Below, in pieces: positions 1 through 8,699 of a stretch of DNA of 64,000 nucleotides. Origin of the DNA: CAWIMX01 sp963837345. GTDB lineage: Bacteria > Acidobacteriota > Vicinamibacteria > Vicinamibacterales > CAVVIG01. Within the stretch, counting starts at the first letter, position 1. Each line of letters begins with the position of its first letter. Both the position numbers and the translations under genes were made by a program. A model generated the notes under the pieces. That model did not search any database and was not told where the DNA came from. It saw only the letters and a program-made list of their open reading frames with translations. The stretch lies in assembly GCA_963837345.1 (NCBI GenBank), contig CAWIMX010000001.1, positions 1,488,001 through 1,552,000 on the forward strand, written 5' to 3'.

Positions 1-836
1 ATCGCGAGGTTGATCGGGATCATCGGCAGAACGCAGGGCGTGAGGTTCAGCGCCAGCCCACCGAGCAGCACCAGGATCAGGATCGCCAGCGGCCCGCGGC
101 CTTCGAACAGGCCACGCTCGACGACGCCGGCTTCGGCGTTGTGGATGAACTGGAGGAAGTCCGACGCCCCGACGTAGCCACCCGTCGTGCCGGCGACGCC
201 GAAATCGTCGAGTGCCGCGAGCGCGGCCTCGTCGCGCTCGCCGGCTGCGGCGGCCTTCAACGGGGCGATGACGGCTGGAGGGACGGACCCGGTGCCGAAG
301 GTGATGGCGCCGAACACGTCCGCATGCGCCGGCGTTGTCGCCGTTCCGGCGGGCACGACGTTCAACGTCCAGCTCGTCTCGGCCCGTGCCGGCGCGTAGC
401 AGATCGTTTCGTCGCAGGCCTGATAGCGAAGCGTCGCGGGCACGACGAGCGGGCCGGCCGGAGCACTGGCGGCCACCTTGAAGCGGATGCCTATCGCGAA
501 CTGGTGCTCGAAGACGGCCAGGGGCTCGGGCACGCCGTTCTGTTTCAGCTCGGTCGTGGCCGGAAACACGATTTCCTCGACGCTCACGCCTTCCGGCGCG
601 CTCACGGACAGCACGGTTGGAATCAGCGCCGGATCGCGCGGCGCATTCGACTGCACGTGAAACGTGTCGGGGAGGCCCACCTGCAGCGCGGCACGAACCT
701 CGGATCCGGCTGGGGCGTCGGATTCCACGAGCGGTTCGAGATCGACGGGAATCCGGCGCAGCTGCGCGTGGGCGGCGGCCGCGCCAAGCACGACCAGCGC
801 GGCGGCCGAGATGCCGCGACGAAGGCGCGACGCCAT
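1..836 (-). CDS. Thiol:disulfide interchange protein DsbD-like, N-terminal part (cut by window edge)
   Basis: The start codon is at 836 and the gene runs off the left edge, so only about 278 residues are visible. Residues 1-25 form a signal peptide ending in AHAQ. A DsbD-alpha-like periplasmic domain follows, with a Cys pair in the segment YQACDETICYAP. The visible part ends in a hydrophobic stretch containing LNLTPCVLPMIPI, the hallmark first transmembrane segment of DsbD/CcdA electron transporters. In this family electrons pass from cytoplasmic thioredoxin through the membrane to periplasmic thiols. The start overlaps the nuoG stop by one base (TGATG), so translation is probably coupled to nuoG. 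The C-terminal thioredoxin domain, if present, lies outside the window. The family call is firm; the exact subtype is not. Confidence 0.87.
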   Translation of the reverse strand, partial: MASRLRRGISAAALVVLGAAAAHAQLRRIPVDLEPLVESDAPAGSEVRAALQVGLPDTFHVQSNAPRDPALIPTVLSVSAPEGVSVEEIVFPATTELKQNGVPEPLAVFEHQFAIGIRFKVAASAPAGPLVVPATLRYQACDETICYAPARAETSWTLNVVPAGTATTPAHADVFGAITFGTGSVPPAVIAPLKAAAAGERDEAALAALDDFGVAGTTGGYVGASDFLQFIHNAEAGVVERGLFEGRGPLAILILVLLGGLALNLTPCVLPMIPINLA

Positions 837-2629
837 CACTTGACTTCTTTCAACGGAATCACGCCCTGGGGCACCGGCGAGGGCGGCAGCGACGACAGCT
901 CGACCGCGCCTTTGACCGGCGGCAGATCCTGGAACATGAGATCCCACTTCCAGCGCTCTGAAGGGTTTGACGTCTGCAGCCAGGTCCGGGCCGGCAGGGG
1001 CCGCTCGAAGGGCATCGTCGCGATGTCGCGGAGTGTCTCCGGAAACCGCGTCGCCACCGCTCTGCGCACGTCGTCGGCCGTCGCGTAGTCGATGACGAAG
1101 CCGAGCGCCCGCCCGACGTTCACGAGCACCTGCCAGTCCTCCTGCGCGTCTCCGGGGAGCGGCAGCGCCCGCGACGTGCCCTGCAGCCGGCCCTGGTCGT
1201 TCGTATAAGACGCCTCCTTCTCCAGGAAGGATGCCCCCGGCAGGACGATATCGGCTGCCTGCGCCAGCTCCGAGTCGACGGCGCCCTGCACAATCAGGGC
1301 GGGAAGGGCCCCGCTGCTGCGTGCCTCCAGAATCCAGCCGACGTCGCCCATCGAGCCTTCCGGCCCTGGATCGAGGACGTAGAGCACGGCGACGCGGCCG
1401 CGACGCACCTCGTCCGCCAGAGCGGACACGTCGGCCGGACCGTCGGGCTCGCCGGCTCCGGCGGGCAGCAGACCCTGCAGTCGCGCACCGGCCACGTTCG
1501 GCGCATTGACCGCAGGCACTCTGAACTGCACGTGCGCCGGCTGCCGTTTGGCCTCGGTATCCCACGTGATCGCGAGCGGTGCGTCGATCGCCCTCGCAAA
1601 CTCGGACAGCACGAAGAGCTCTTCGTGCGAGGCGTGGGCGGACGCGAGGAAGCGCACCGACGCCTGAGGCGCGGCCTGCAGGCGCGCCGCGGCCGCCGAC
1701 AACGCATCGGTCCAGGGCACGGCCCGCCCGGCGCCGTGTTCCCGCACGAGGGGCTGCCGCAGGCGCTCGGTGCCTTCGATCCAGTGGTAGCCGAACCGGC
1801 CGATGTCGCACATCCAGTAGCCGTTCACGTCGGGATTGACGCGCGGCGTGATCCGCGCGAGCCGCGCGCCCATCGCCCATTCAGGCTTCGCCTTGAGCCA
1901 GACCGTGGTGTTGCATCCCTTCGAGCAGAGCGTGCAGATCGTGTCGGCCGCGTCCGGGTTGTCCCATGGCCGCGACTTGAAGCGGTAGTCCTTGGTCAGG
2001 ATGGCGCCGACGGGGCACACGTCCATCAGGTTGCCCGAGAGCAGCGAATGCACGCCTTCCTCCTGGAAGGTGGCGATCTCGCTGCCGCTGCCCCGATCGA
2101 TGATGTTGATCTGCGCGTCGCCGTCGACGTCGCGCATGAACCGGACGCACCGCGTGCAGAGGATGCAGCGGTTCCGGTTGAGCATCAGCGTCGGTCCGAA
2201 GTCGACGTCCGCCTTCACGCCCTCGCCGTCGAAGACACGCCGCGCGAACTCCTGACGGCTGCGCCCCGGTCCGAACGAATAGGAGAAATCCTGCAGGGGG
2301 CACTCGCCGCCCTTGTCGCACACCGGGCAGTCGAGCGGGTGGTTCAGCAGCAGGAATTCGAAGACGCCCGCGCGGGCCTCGACCACGTCGGGCGTGGTCG
2401 TGTGCACGACCATGCCGTCGGCGCACGGCGTGGAGCACGACGTCTGGAGCTTCGGCATCTTCTCGATCTTGACGATGCAGACGCGGCAGGATCCGTCGAT
2501 GCCGAGGGCGGGGTGATAGCAGTAGAACGGGATCTTGAAGCCGTTTTCAAGCGCCGCCTGCAGGACGGTCTTGCCCTTCTCGACAGTGACGGCGCGCCCG
2601 TCGATGGTGAGCGTAACGGTGTCGGGCAT
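836..2629 (-). CDS. nuoG: NADH-quinone oxidoreductase subunit G (NuoG)
   Basis: A 597-residue peripheral-arm subunit of respiratory complex I that carries electrons through a chain of Fe-S clusters. An N-terminal 2Fe-2S ferredoxin domain uses Cys37, 48, 51 and 65. The His-Cys 4Fe-4S site follows in HPLDCPVCDKGGECPLQD, then a CILCTRC ... CPVGA cluster pair near residues 155-210. After that comes CTLCSKGC with a downstream MCDIGRFGY, matching the extra N7-type cluster that opens the molybdopterin-fold domain. The C-terminal molybdopterin-like domain is short, making the protein shorter than many NuoG proteins (700-900 aa). It contains the typical ADIVLPG segment. No other nuo gene is visible: the upstream neighbour is a peptidase and the downstream one is dsbD-like. 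A related formate-dehydrogenase or hydrogenase subunit is a less likely alternative. Confidence 0.9.
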   Translation of the reverse strand: MPDTVTLTIDGRAVTVEKGKTVLQAALENGFKIPFYCYHPALGIDGSCRVCIVKIEKMPKLQTSCSTPCADGMVVHTTTPDVVEARAGVFEFLLLNHPLDCPVCDKGGECPLQDFSYSFGPGRSRQEFARRVFDGEGVKADVDFGPTLMLNRNRCILCTRCVRFMRDVDGDAQINIIDRGSGSEIATFQEEGVHSLLSGNLMDVCPVGAILTKDYRFKSRPWDNPDAADTICTLCSKGCNTTVWLKAKPEWAMGARLARITPRVNPDVNGYWMCDIGRFGYHWIEGTERLRQPLVREHGAGRAVPWTDALSAAAARLQAAPQASVRFLASAHASHEELFVLSEFARAIDAPLAITWDTEAKRQPAHVQFRVPAVNAPNVAGARLQGLLPAGAGEPDGPADVSALADEVRRGRVAVLYVLDPGPEGSMGDVGWILEARSSGALPALIVQGAVDSELAQAADIVLPGASFLEKEASYTNDQGRLQGTSRALPLPGDAQEDWQVLVNVGRALGFVIDYATADDVRRAVATRFPETLRDIATMPFERPLPARTWLQTSNPSERWKWDLMFQDLPPVKGAVELSSLPPSPVPQGVIPLKEVK

Positions 2630-2747
2630 CCTTCAAGGATATCAAGATTCGAGGGTTCTCACGGTTCTCGGAGCTCGTGAGTAGGCCGCCAAACCACCAG
2701 ATCGTCGAATCGTCGAACAGCCATGAACGCTGCCCGAGCCCGGGACC

Positions 2748-5464
2748 CTACTTCTTTTTGACCTCCGCCAGCGTCCCGTCGTCCTCGTTGAACTCCACCT
2801 TGCGCACGCCCTGGTCGACGGCCAGCCGCAGATCGGCCGTGCGGTCGGTCAGCGGCACGACGACGTTCTGTTTGGAGCGGTCGCTGAACTCGATGGTGAA
2901 GGCGACGGGCACGTCGAAGAGGTCGCCTTCCTGCTCCACGTGAATGACGAGCTCACGCGCGCGGCCCTCGGATTCTTCCAGCTGCCATGAGTAGGACACC
3001 GTCGGCAGCTCCGCCCCGTAGATCCACCGGTCGAAGAACCGATCGAGCGGGCGGCCCGTCTCCTGCTCCATCGCCTGACGGAAGTTGTCGGTCCCCACCT
3101 TCTTGAAGCGAGACTCCCGATAGAAGCGACGCACGCCGCGGAAGAACGCGTCGTCGCCGACGAGGCGGCGGAGCATGTGCAGGACGGCGGCGCCCTTGTT
3201 GTAGACGATGGCGCGAAAGACGCGGGCGTCGCCCTTGACGTGGCCGAGCCGGTAGCCCAGGTAGACCGGGCCCTGATCCGACTTGTCCATCGCCCAGTCG
3301 CGCATCTGGCGCAGGATGCCGCCGAAGGTTTCGTCGCCGCGGGCGTGCTGCGCATAGAGAGCCGCGAAGTACTGCGCGAAGCCTTCGCTGAGCCATTGCT
3401 CGTGGTAGTTTCGCCAGCCGACCGCCTGCCCCCACCACTGATGGGCGAGCTCGTGGGCGATGAAGAATTCCGGGTAGCTGGAGAACACCGTCGGGTCGCT
3501 GCGCCACGACCAGGGTGTGCCCGGAATGGGCTGATTCAGCACCGCGAAGTAGCCGGGGCTGTGGCCTCCGGGCTTCGTGTTCTCGATCATCGCCACCGTG
3601 AACGACGGGAACGGGAAGTCGTCGACGAGCGACCCGTAGTAGGTGGCGATGTCGGCCGCCTGCTGCTGCAGGTCGCGCCCATGGGACGTCTGGCGCGGCG
3701 TCGCTTCCATGCCGACGTGCAGGTTCTGATAGGACGGCCCGTCGAACGGCGGCAGATCCACTTCCTCATCCGGATCGGTCTGGAGGAGCACCTGCACGGG
3801 TTCGAGGTGCGTGAAGCGGCTGATGACGACGCCCAGATAGCGAATGGGCCGGGCGGCGTTGAACGTGTAGACGCGCCGGCTCTGGCCGTCCGCGTCCGGC
3901 TCGAGCACGGGCGACCCGCCCGCCGGATCGCCGCTGGCCACGCACGCGTACGAGGTCGGCAGCGAGACCCTGATCCGCGCGGTGGCGTAGTCGGTGACCG
4001 ACGACTGTGGATACCAGCCCGTGCGGCCGGTGTAGAGCCAGCTCGTCTGCAGCAGCAGCTCGAACGGCACCGGCGTGTCGAAGTCCTTGTCGGAACCGCG
4101 TCCCTGCTGGAGCGCCTCCATATCGGCCGGCTCGGGATCGAGGCGCCCGCTGTACTCGATGGTGAAGCCGAGCTCGGTATCCTGGACCACGACGGTCGGC
4201 AGGTTGACGATGATGCTGTTCTGGCCGCGGACGCGCACGGCGAACAGGCGCCCGAACTCGTCGCTCACGACCGATCGGGCCACGAGGGGATTGGCCAGCC
4301 GCAGCACGATGCGCCCCGTCGACGGAGCCGAGACCCGCACCTTCAGATGTTCGACGCCGTTCAGGAAGCGGCGGTCGGGGTCGATGGCCACGTTGAGGTC
4401 GTAGTCGAGCACGTCGAAGTCGACGAGCGAGTTCTCGTTGTAGAACCGTCCGCGCGATGCGAGCTTCTCTTCGGAGGCGTAGAGGGAGATGTTCCGGCTG
4501 CGCCGACGATCGAAGAGCGAGACGTCCTCGTCTTCCGCGCGCGCGTGCGCGTAGGTCAGCGTGTCGAAGTGGCGCGTGTGCACCTCGCCGAGGAAGTCGC
4601 CGACGTTCGGGATGTACCACCACGGCTCGGGCGAGAGATCGCCCAGGTCGAGGTTGAACGACTTCAACGACTGGTCCTGGAACACCTGGACGGCGCGCTT
4701 CAGGTCGCGCGGGTTCGCCGGATGCGGTGCAGGCAGCTGCGGCGCGACATTCTCGCTCGAAATCGCTCGGGTTCATCCGCACGTAGGCGGTGTCGAACCG
4801 CTCGTCGAGCGTGGGAGAGCCCGAGAAGATTTCGACCTGGCGCTGTTCGCTCGCGGGCTTGGGATGGAAGAGCAGGCTGCCGCGGCCCACCAGCACGAGG
4901 GCCGTCACGCCCTGGTCGGTCGGCGCGATGAAGACCGACCCGTCCTCGAGCTTCAATTCGACATCGATCGGACGCGATCGTCAGGTTCCGGACGTCGTAC
5001 TGCACGCCCGGATTGAGCGACAGCCGGTACACGTTCTCGATCGAGGTCAGCTCCTCCTGATCGGCGATGCGCCACTCGACGGCGCCCTCGGCGTTCTGCT
5101 GCGACTCGAGATCGAGCCGCCACGTGGCCGCCCGCGCCCGATCGCCATACTCGGCGAACACGTCGGCGATGAGCCGAAGCTCGCCGTTCTGAAGCTCGGC
5201 GCGATCACGCTCGAGGAGCACGGCGCGCGTGGCGCCGGCCAGCAGCTCGTAGCCGCAGAACTCGATGGCGTGGGCGCGGTTGGCGTCCCTCGCGAGGAGG
5301 CTGAGATAATCGCGCGCGTTGCCGGTGAGCACGCCGTGCTCGACCTGGGCGAGCAGGGCGGCGACGGGATCGGTCGGCTGACGCGGCACGGCCTGTCCCC
5401 GGACCGGTGCTGCGCCGGCCAGCCACGGCAGCGGGATCAGGAGCGCGATGAGCCAGCGCTTCAT
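2748..5464 (-). pseudogene. M1 family metallopeptidase (aminopeptidase N-like), two frameshifts in the given sequence
   Basis: Three overlapping reading frames join into one protein of about 904 residues. The first part (from ATG at 5464) has a signal peptide, MKRWLIALLIPLPWLAGAAPVRGQA, and reads to about 4968. The second frame spans about 4965-4757, and the third runs from about 4755 to the stop at 2748. The third frame carries the zinc site HELAHQWWG followed 18 residues later by the Glu in WLSEGF, the M1 gluzincin signature, plus a typical C-terminal M1 region. Removing a single base restores continuity at each junction: one near 4970 (in the run TCCGATCGATGTC on the minus strand) and one near 4757 (GAGCGAGAAT). 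It is either a decayed gene or an intact gene with indel errors. The expected role is secreted peptide trimming. An upstream palindrome lies at 5523-5537. Confidence 0.8.
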
Positions 5465-5522
5465 TGAAGGATCCTGGCAGCGTCGATTGTCGAGGGTTGC
5501 GCGTCGGAGCCGGACGGTCGCT

Positions 5523-5537
5523 GTGTCTATTAGACAC
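5523..5537. promoter_or_regulatory. Perfect 7-bp inverted repeat upstream of the M1 peptidase gene
   Basis: The sequence GTGTCTATTAGACAC is a perfect palindrome around a single central base. It lies 58 nt upstream of the M1 peptidase start (5464, minus strand), between that gene and the kbl 3' end. Its AT-rich centre reads TAATAG on the minus strand and could overlap a -10 element. A dimeric repressor or activator site is a reasonable guess; no regulator is identified. Confidence 0.4.
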
Positions 5538-5546
5538 TACCGAGCC

Positions 5547-5607
5547 GGGGTTCTCAAGGTTCTCCGGGTGCTCGAGGTTCTCGGGGTTCGGGGTTCTCGG
5601 GGTTCGC
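5547..5607. repeat. Short tandem repeat of GGTTCTCGG-like 9-mers
   Basis: Imperfect 9-nt units (GGTTCTCGG, GGTTCTCAA, GGTTCTCCG, with shorter GGTTCGG units) run through this stretch. It overlaps the last codons of the kbl gene, whose stop codon at 5554-5556 lies inside the repeat. The same mix of units recurs at 9634-9677. A weaker trace is at about 2652-2672. Confidence 0.75.
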
Positions 5608-6801
5608 CGGCAGAATGGCGAGGCGGCGGCCGACTTTGGCGAAGGCGTCCAGCGCGAACTGCAGATCTTCGCCCGTGTGCGTGGCCGTGACGATGGTCCG
5701 GACGCGGGCCTGGTCGCGGGGCACGGTGGGGAAGCCGAGGCCCTGGGCGAAGACGCCTTCGGCGAAGAGTTCGTCCGAGAACCGCATGGCGAGGGCCGCA
5801 TCGCCCACGATCACCGGCGTAATCGGGCTCTGGCTGGCGCCGGTCTTGAACCCGAGCGCCTGCAGGCCGGCCTTGAAGAAGCGCGTGTTCTCCCACAGCC
5901 GGTCGATGACTTGCGGCTCCTCGAGGAGCACGTCGAGCGCCGCGATGCAGGCGGCGGCGACGGCCGGCGGATGGGACGTCGAGAACAGAAACGGCCGTGC
6001 CCGATGGTGCAGAAAGTCGACGAGCGCCCGCGTGCCGGCCACATAGCCGCCGAGCACGCCGATGGCCTTGGACAGCGTGCCCACCTGGACGTCGACCCTC
6101 CCGTGCAGCCCGAAATGATCCACCGTCCCGCGGCCGTTCTTCCCGAACACACCGCTTGCGTGCGCATCGTCGACCATCATGATCGACCCGAACTCTTCGG
6201 CCAGCGCGCAGAGCTCGGGCAGCGCGCCCAGATCGCCGTCCATGCTGAAGACGCCGTCGCTGATGAGCAGCGTGCGCGTCGAGGCGGGCACGCCCTCGAG
6301 GATCCGCCGGGCGGCGTCCACGTCCTTGTGCGGAAACACCTTGATGGTGGCGCGGCTGAGCCGGCATCCGTCGATGATGCTCGCATGGTTGAGCGCGTCG
6401 GACACCACCACGTCGTCGGGCGTCAGAATGGCGGCGACCGTGCCGGCATTCGCGGCGAAGCCGCTCTGGAAGACGACCGACGCCTCCGTGCGCTTGAACG
6501 CCGCGAGGCGCCGCTCGAGCTCCACGTGCAGCGCCATCGTGCCCGCGATCGTCCGCACGGATCCCGAACCCACGCCGAAATCCTTCACGGCTCTCACGGC
6601 GCGGGCTTCGAGCTTGGGATGGGTCGTCAGGCCGAGATAATTGTTCGACGACAGGTTGACCACGACGTGGTGATCCACCGACGTCTTGGCTCGCTGCTCG
6701 CCGTCGAGCACCCGGAGCTGCCGGAACAGCCCCTGCGACTTGAGTGCGTCGAGCTCTCCCGAGAGGAACGCAAGCGGGTCCGCGCGTTTCATGGCGACCA
6801 C
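5554..6801 (-). CDS. kbl: Glycine C-acetyltransferase (2-amino-3-ketobutyrate CoA ligase)
   Basis: A 415-residue PLP enzyme of the alpha-oxoamine synthase family. Kbl condenses glycine with acetyl-CoA, or cleaves 2-amino-3-oxobutyrate during threonine breakdown. Visible hallmarks are LSSNNYLGL near residue 50, GSGSVRTIAGT, the LNHASIIDG segment, VDDAHASGV with the PLP-ring Asp, and the PLP lysine in GTLSKAIGVLGGY. RPFLFSTSHPP is also typical. The sequence resembles Gram-positive Kbl proteins more than BioF, although 8-amino-7-oxononanoate synthase activity cannot be excluded. No tdh gene is in view. The last 15 or so residues (Pro/Glu/Arg-rich, PENPEPREP) are encoded by a simple repeat and are probably not part of the fold. 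Confidence 0.88.
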   Translation of the reverse strand: MVAMKRADPLAFLSGELDALKSQGLFRQLRVLDGEQRAKTSVDHHVVVNLSSNNYLGLTTHPKLEARAVRAVKDFGVGSGSVRTIAGTMALHVELERRLAAFKRTEASVVFQSGFAANAGTVAAILTPDDVVVSDALNHASIIDGCRLSRATIKVFPHKDVDAARRILEGVPASTRTLLISDGVFSMDGDLGALPELCALAEEFGSIMMVDDAHASGVFGKNGRGTVDHFGLHGRVDVQVGTLSKAIGVLGGYVAGTRALVDFLHHRARPFLFSTSHPPAVAAACIAALDVLLEEPQVIDRLWENTRFFKAGLQALGFKTGASQSPITPVIVGDAALAMRFSDELFAEGVFAQGLGFPTVPRDQARVRTIVTATHTGEDLQFALDAFAKVGRRLAILPANPENPEPREPRAPGEP

Positions 6802-6823
6802 GCTGCCCGGGAACTCTGGTGGT

Positions 6824-8068
6824 TCATCCCTCTCGAGGGTCCAGGTGCGCCCGGGTGTCCAGGTACTCGCGCGTGAAATCGGCCATCAGCGCGTAGATCT
6901 CACGAAGCTCGTCGGGCGAGGCGAGGAACACCACGCGGAAATAACCATCTTCAGCGGGCATGCCGAAGCCGGCGCCGTAGACGCAGAGGATGCCCGTGGC
7001 GCGGAGGAGCCCGAGCACGTAGTCCTCATCGGTCCGCCCAGGCGGCAGATCGAGTTTCGGCATGGCGTAGAACGCGGCGCGCGGCGGCACGCAGTGCATG
7101 CCGGGAATCGCGTTCAGCTGTTCGGTCGTGATCCGTCCTCGCTCGGACAATGCCGCGCGGAACGCCGCCTGGTGCGACCGGTCGCCGTCGAGCGCGGCGG
7201 CGACGGCGAACTGCATCGGTACCGAGCTGCACAGGCGGCCGTCGGCGAGCTTGGCGACGGCCGTGACGAGCGCGTCGAGGCGCGGCGACCCGCTGATGGC
7301 CGCCCAGCCCGCGCGCCAGCCGGGAGCCAGATAGCCCTTCGACAGGCTGGAAAACGACACGATCGGCGCCAGGGGATCCAGGCTGCCGATCGGCGGAACG
7401 GGGCCGTCGAACCCGATGTCGCCGTACACCTCGTCGGCCAGGACGACGAGGCCGTGGCGGTCCGCGAGGTCGAGCAGCTCACGGCGCGTCGCGGTCGGGT
7501 ACGACGCGCCCGTGGGATTGTTCGGATCGATCACGACCAGCGCGCGGGTCGCGGGCGTGATGAGGCTGCGCAGATGATCGAGATCGGGCATCCAGCCGCG
7601 CGACGGGTCCGTACGATAGCAGCGCGCGCGCGCGCCCAGCTTGCCCACGACCGCCGTGTACAGCGGATACGTCGGCAGCGGCACCAGCACTTCGCCCGTC
7701 TCGTCGGCAAGCGCCGTGAGCACGAGCTCGATGCCCTCCGACGTGCCGGCGGTGATGAACACCCGGGAGGAGTCGATCGGAAATCCCCTCGAGGTGTATT
7801 CCCGGGCCACCGCGTCGCGAGCCTCCGGGATACCGGCGGACGGTCCGTAGCCATTGTGGCCGTCCCGCATCGCTCGCGCGGCGGCCTCGATGAGGTGGGG
7901 CGGCGGCTGGAACCCGAACGCCGGCGGATTGCCGACGTTCAGATACCGTACCGTGCGACCCGCGGCCTCCACGCGTTTCGCCTCCACGACGATGTTGCGG
8001 ATGGCGTAGCTGAAATGGTCGACGCGCGACGCGATTGGAATGGGTGTCTGCACCCTGGTCTGCGGCAC
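6824..8068 (-). CDS. PLP-dependent aminotransferase, class I/II (alanine/aspartate type)
   Basis: A 414-residue fold-type-I aminotransferase. It begins with a GTG codon at 8068; an ATG at 8072 is out of frame. Visible features include the N-terminal YLNVGNPPAFGF segment, VVIDPNNPTGA that binds PLP and substrate carboxylate, LADEVYGDI with the PLP-ring Asp, and the lysine motif SFSSLSKGYLAPGWRAGW. It resembles alanine transaminases of the AlaA/YfbQ group, but the substrate cannot be set from sequence. It is divergent from the ACT-domain gene at 8100, with only 31 nt between starts, so the two promoters must overlap. It lies 22 nt upstream of kbl on the same strand and is probably cotranscribed with it. 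Confidence 0.88.
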   Translation of the reverse strand: MPQTRVQTPIPIASRVDHFSYAIRNIVVEAKRVEAAGRTVRYLNVGNPPAFGFQPPPHLIEAAARAMRDGHNGYGPSAGIPEARDAVAREYTSRGFPIDSSRVFITAGTSEGIELVLTALADETGEVLVPLPTYPLYTAVVGKLGARARCYRTDPSRGWMPDLDHLRSLITPATRALVVIDPNNPTGASYPTATRRELLDLADRHGLVVLADEVYGDIGFDGPVPPIGSLDPLAPIVSFSSLSKGYLAPGWRAGWAAISGSPRLDALVTAVAKLADGRLCSSVPMQFAVAAALDGDRSHQAAFRAALSERGRITTEQLNAIPGMHCVPPRAAFYAMPKLDLPPGRTDEDYVLGLLRATGILCVYGAGFGMPAEDGYFRVVFLASPDELREIYALMADFTREYLDTRAHLDPREG

Positions 8069-8099
8069 CCATCGATTCTACCTCTGGTAAGCTCTCGAC

Positions 8100-8483
8100 A
8101 TGGCGATTCGAACCGAGCTGAGCCTGCGGTTGCCGAACAGTCCGGGCGCCCTGGGCGCCGTCTGCCGGCTCCTCGCGAAGGAGCGTGTGAACATTCAGGC
8201 GATGGTCCTCGAGGCGGGCGGCCAGCTGCGCGTGGTCGTCGACAACACGTTGCACGCGGCTTCCGTCCTCCGCGCAAACCACTACGAGGTCGGGGAACGC
8301 GCCGCGATCATACTGGCCACGTCCAACGCTCCGGGCTCTCTGGCGGCCGTGCTGCAGCTGGTGGCGGACGCCGGCGTCAACGTCGATTATGCGTACGGCG
8401 GCGCCGCCGAGGGGGCTTCTGGCGCCGCCCTCGTGCTCGGCGTCGAGGATGCGCAGCGCGCGGCGAGCCGCGCCGGCCTGTAG
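8100..8483 (+). CDS. Tandem ACT-domain protein
   Basis: A 127-residue protein made of two ACT modules, roughly residues 4-60 and 62-122. The first opens with LSLRLPNSPGALGAVC and the second with AIILATSNAPGSLAAVLQLV, both the beta-strand plus Asn-x-Pro-Gly pattern of ACT effector-binding domains. Stand-alone tandem ACT proteins are usually small-molecule sensors, often for amino acids. The catalytic partner is unknown, but the gene is head-to-head with an aminotransferase, which fits amino-acid control. A -10-like TAAGCT ends 6 nt before the ATG and no Shine-Dalgarno is visible, so the transcript may be leaderless. An ORF of 60 codons follows after 17 nt. Confidence 0.8.
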   Translation: MAIRTELSLRLPNSPGALGAVCRLLAKERVNIQAMVLEAGGQLRVVVDNTLHAASVLRANHYEVGERAAIILATSNAPGSLAAVLQLVADAGVNVDYAYGGAAEGASGAALVLGVEDAQRAASRAGL

Positions 8484-8500
8484 GACGGCGTATCGAATGT

Positions 8501-8683
8501 ATGCGTCTCTTTGTGCCCGAAATGGACGCGACCGTCGTGGAGATCGCCGCGGACGGTCGGGTGCAGTACGCCGATGGAGAATGGGCGACGCCGACCTTGC
8601 AGGAACGGCGCGCGATCCTCTATGCCGCTCGGAACGCGATCGAGGAGCTCGGCGAGTGGATCGAGCTCCTGGAAGGGAAGTAG
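8501..8683 (+). CDS. Small conserved-looking protein, function unknown (60 aa)
   Basis: An ATG at 8501 opens a 60-codon frame ending in TAG. The product is acidic and compact (MRLFVPEMDATVVEIAADG ... AIEELGEWIELLEGK), with a predicted beta start and an amphipathic C-terminal helix. It follows the ACT-domain gene by 17 nt on the same strand, so it is probably cotranscribed. Codon use is like its neighbours, with GC-rich third positions. No family is recognised. It is reported because the frame is clean, hydrophobic residues alternate as in a real fold, and it fills an otherwise empty gap. Confidence 0.6.
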   Translation: MRLFVPEMDATVVEIAADGRVQYADGEWATPTLQERRAILYAARNAIEELGEWIELLEGK

Positions 8684-8699
8684 GTGATCGCGCTTCTCC

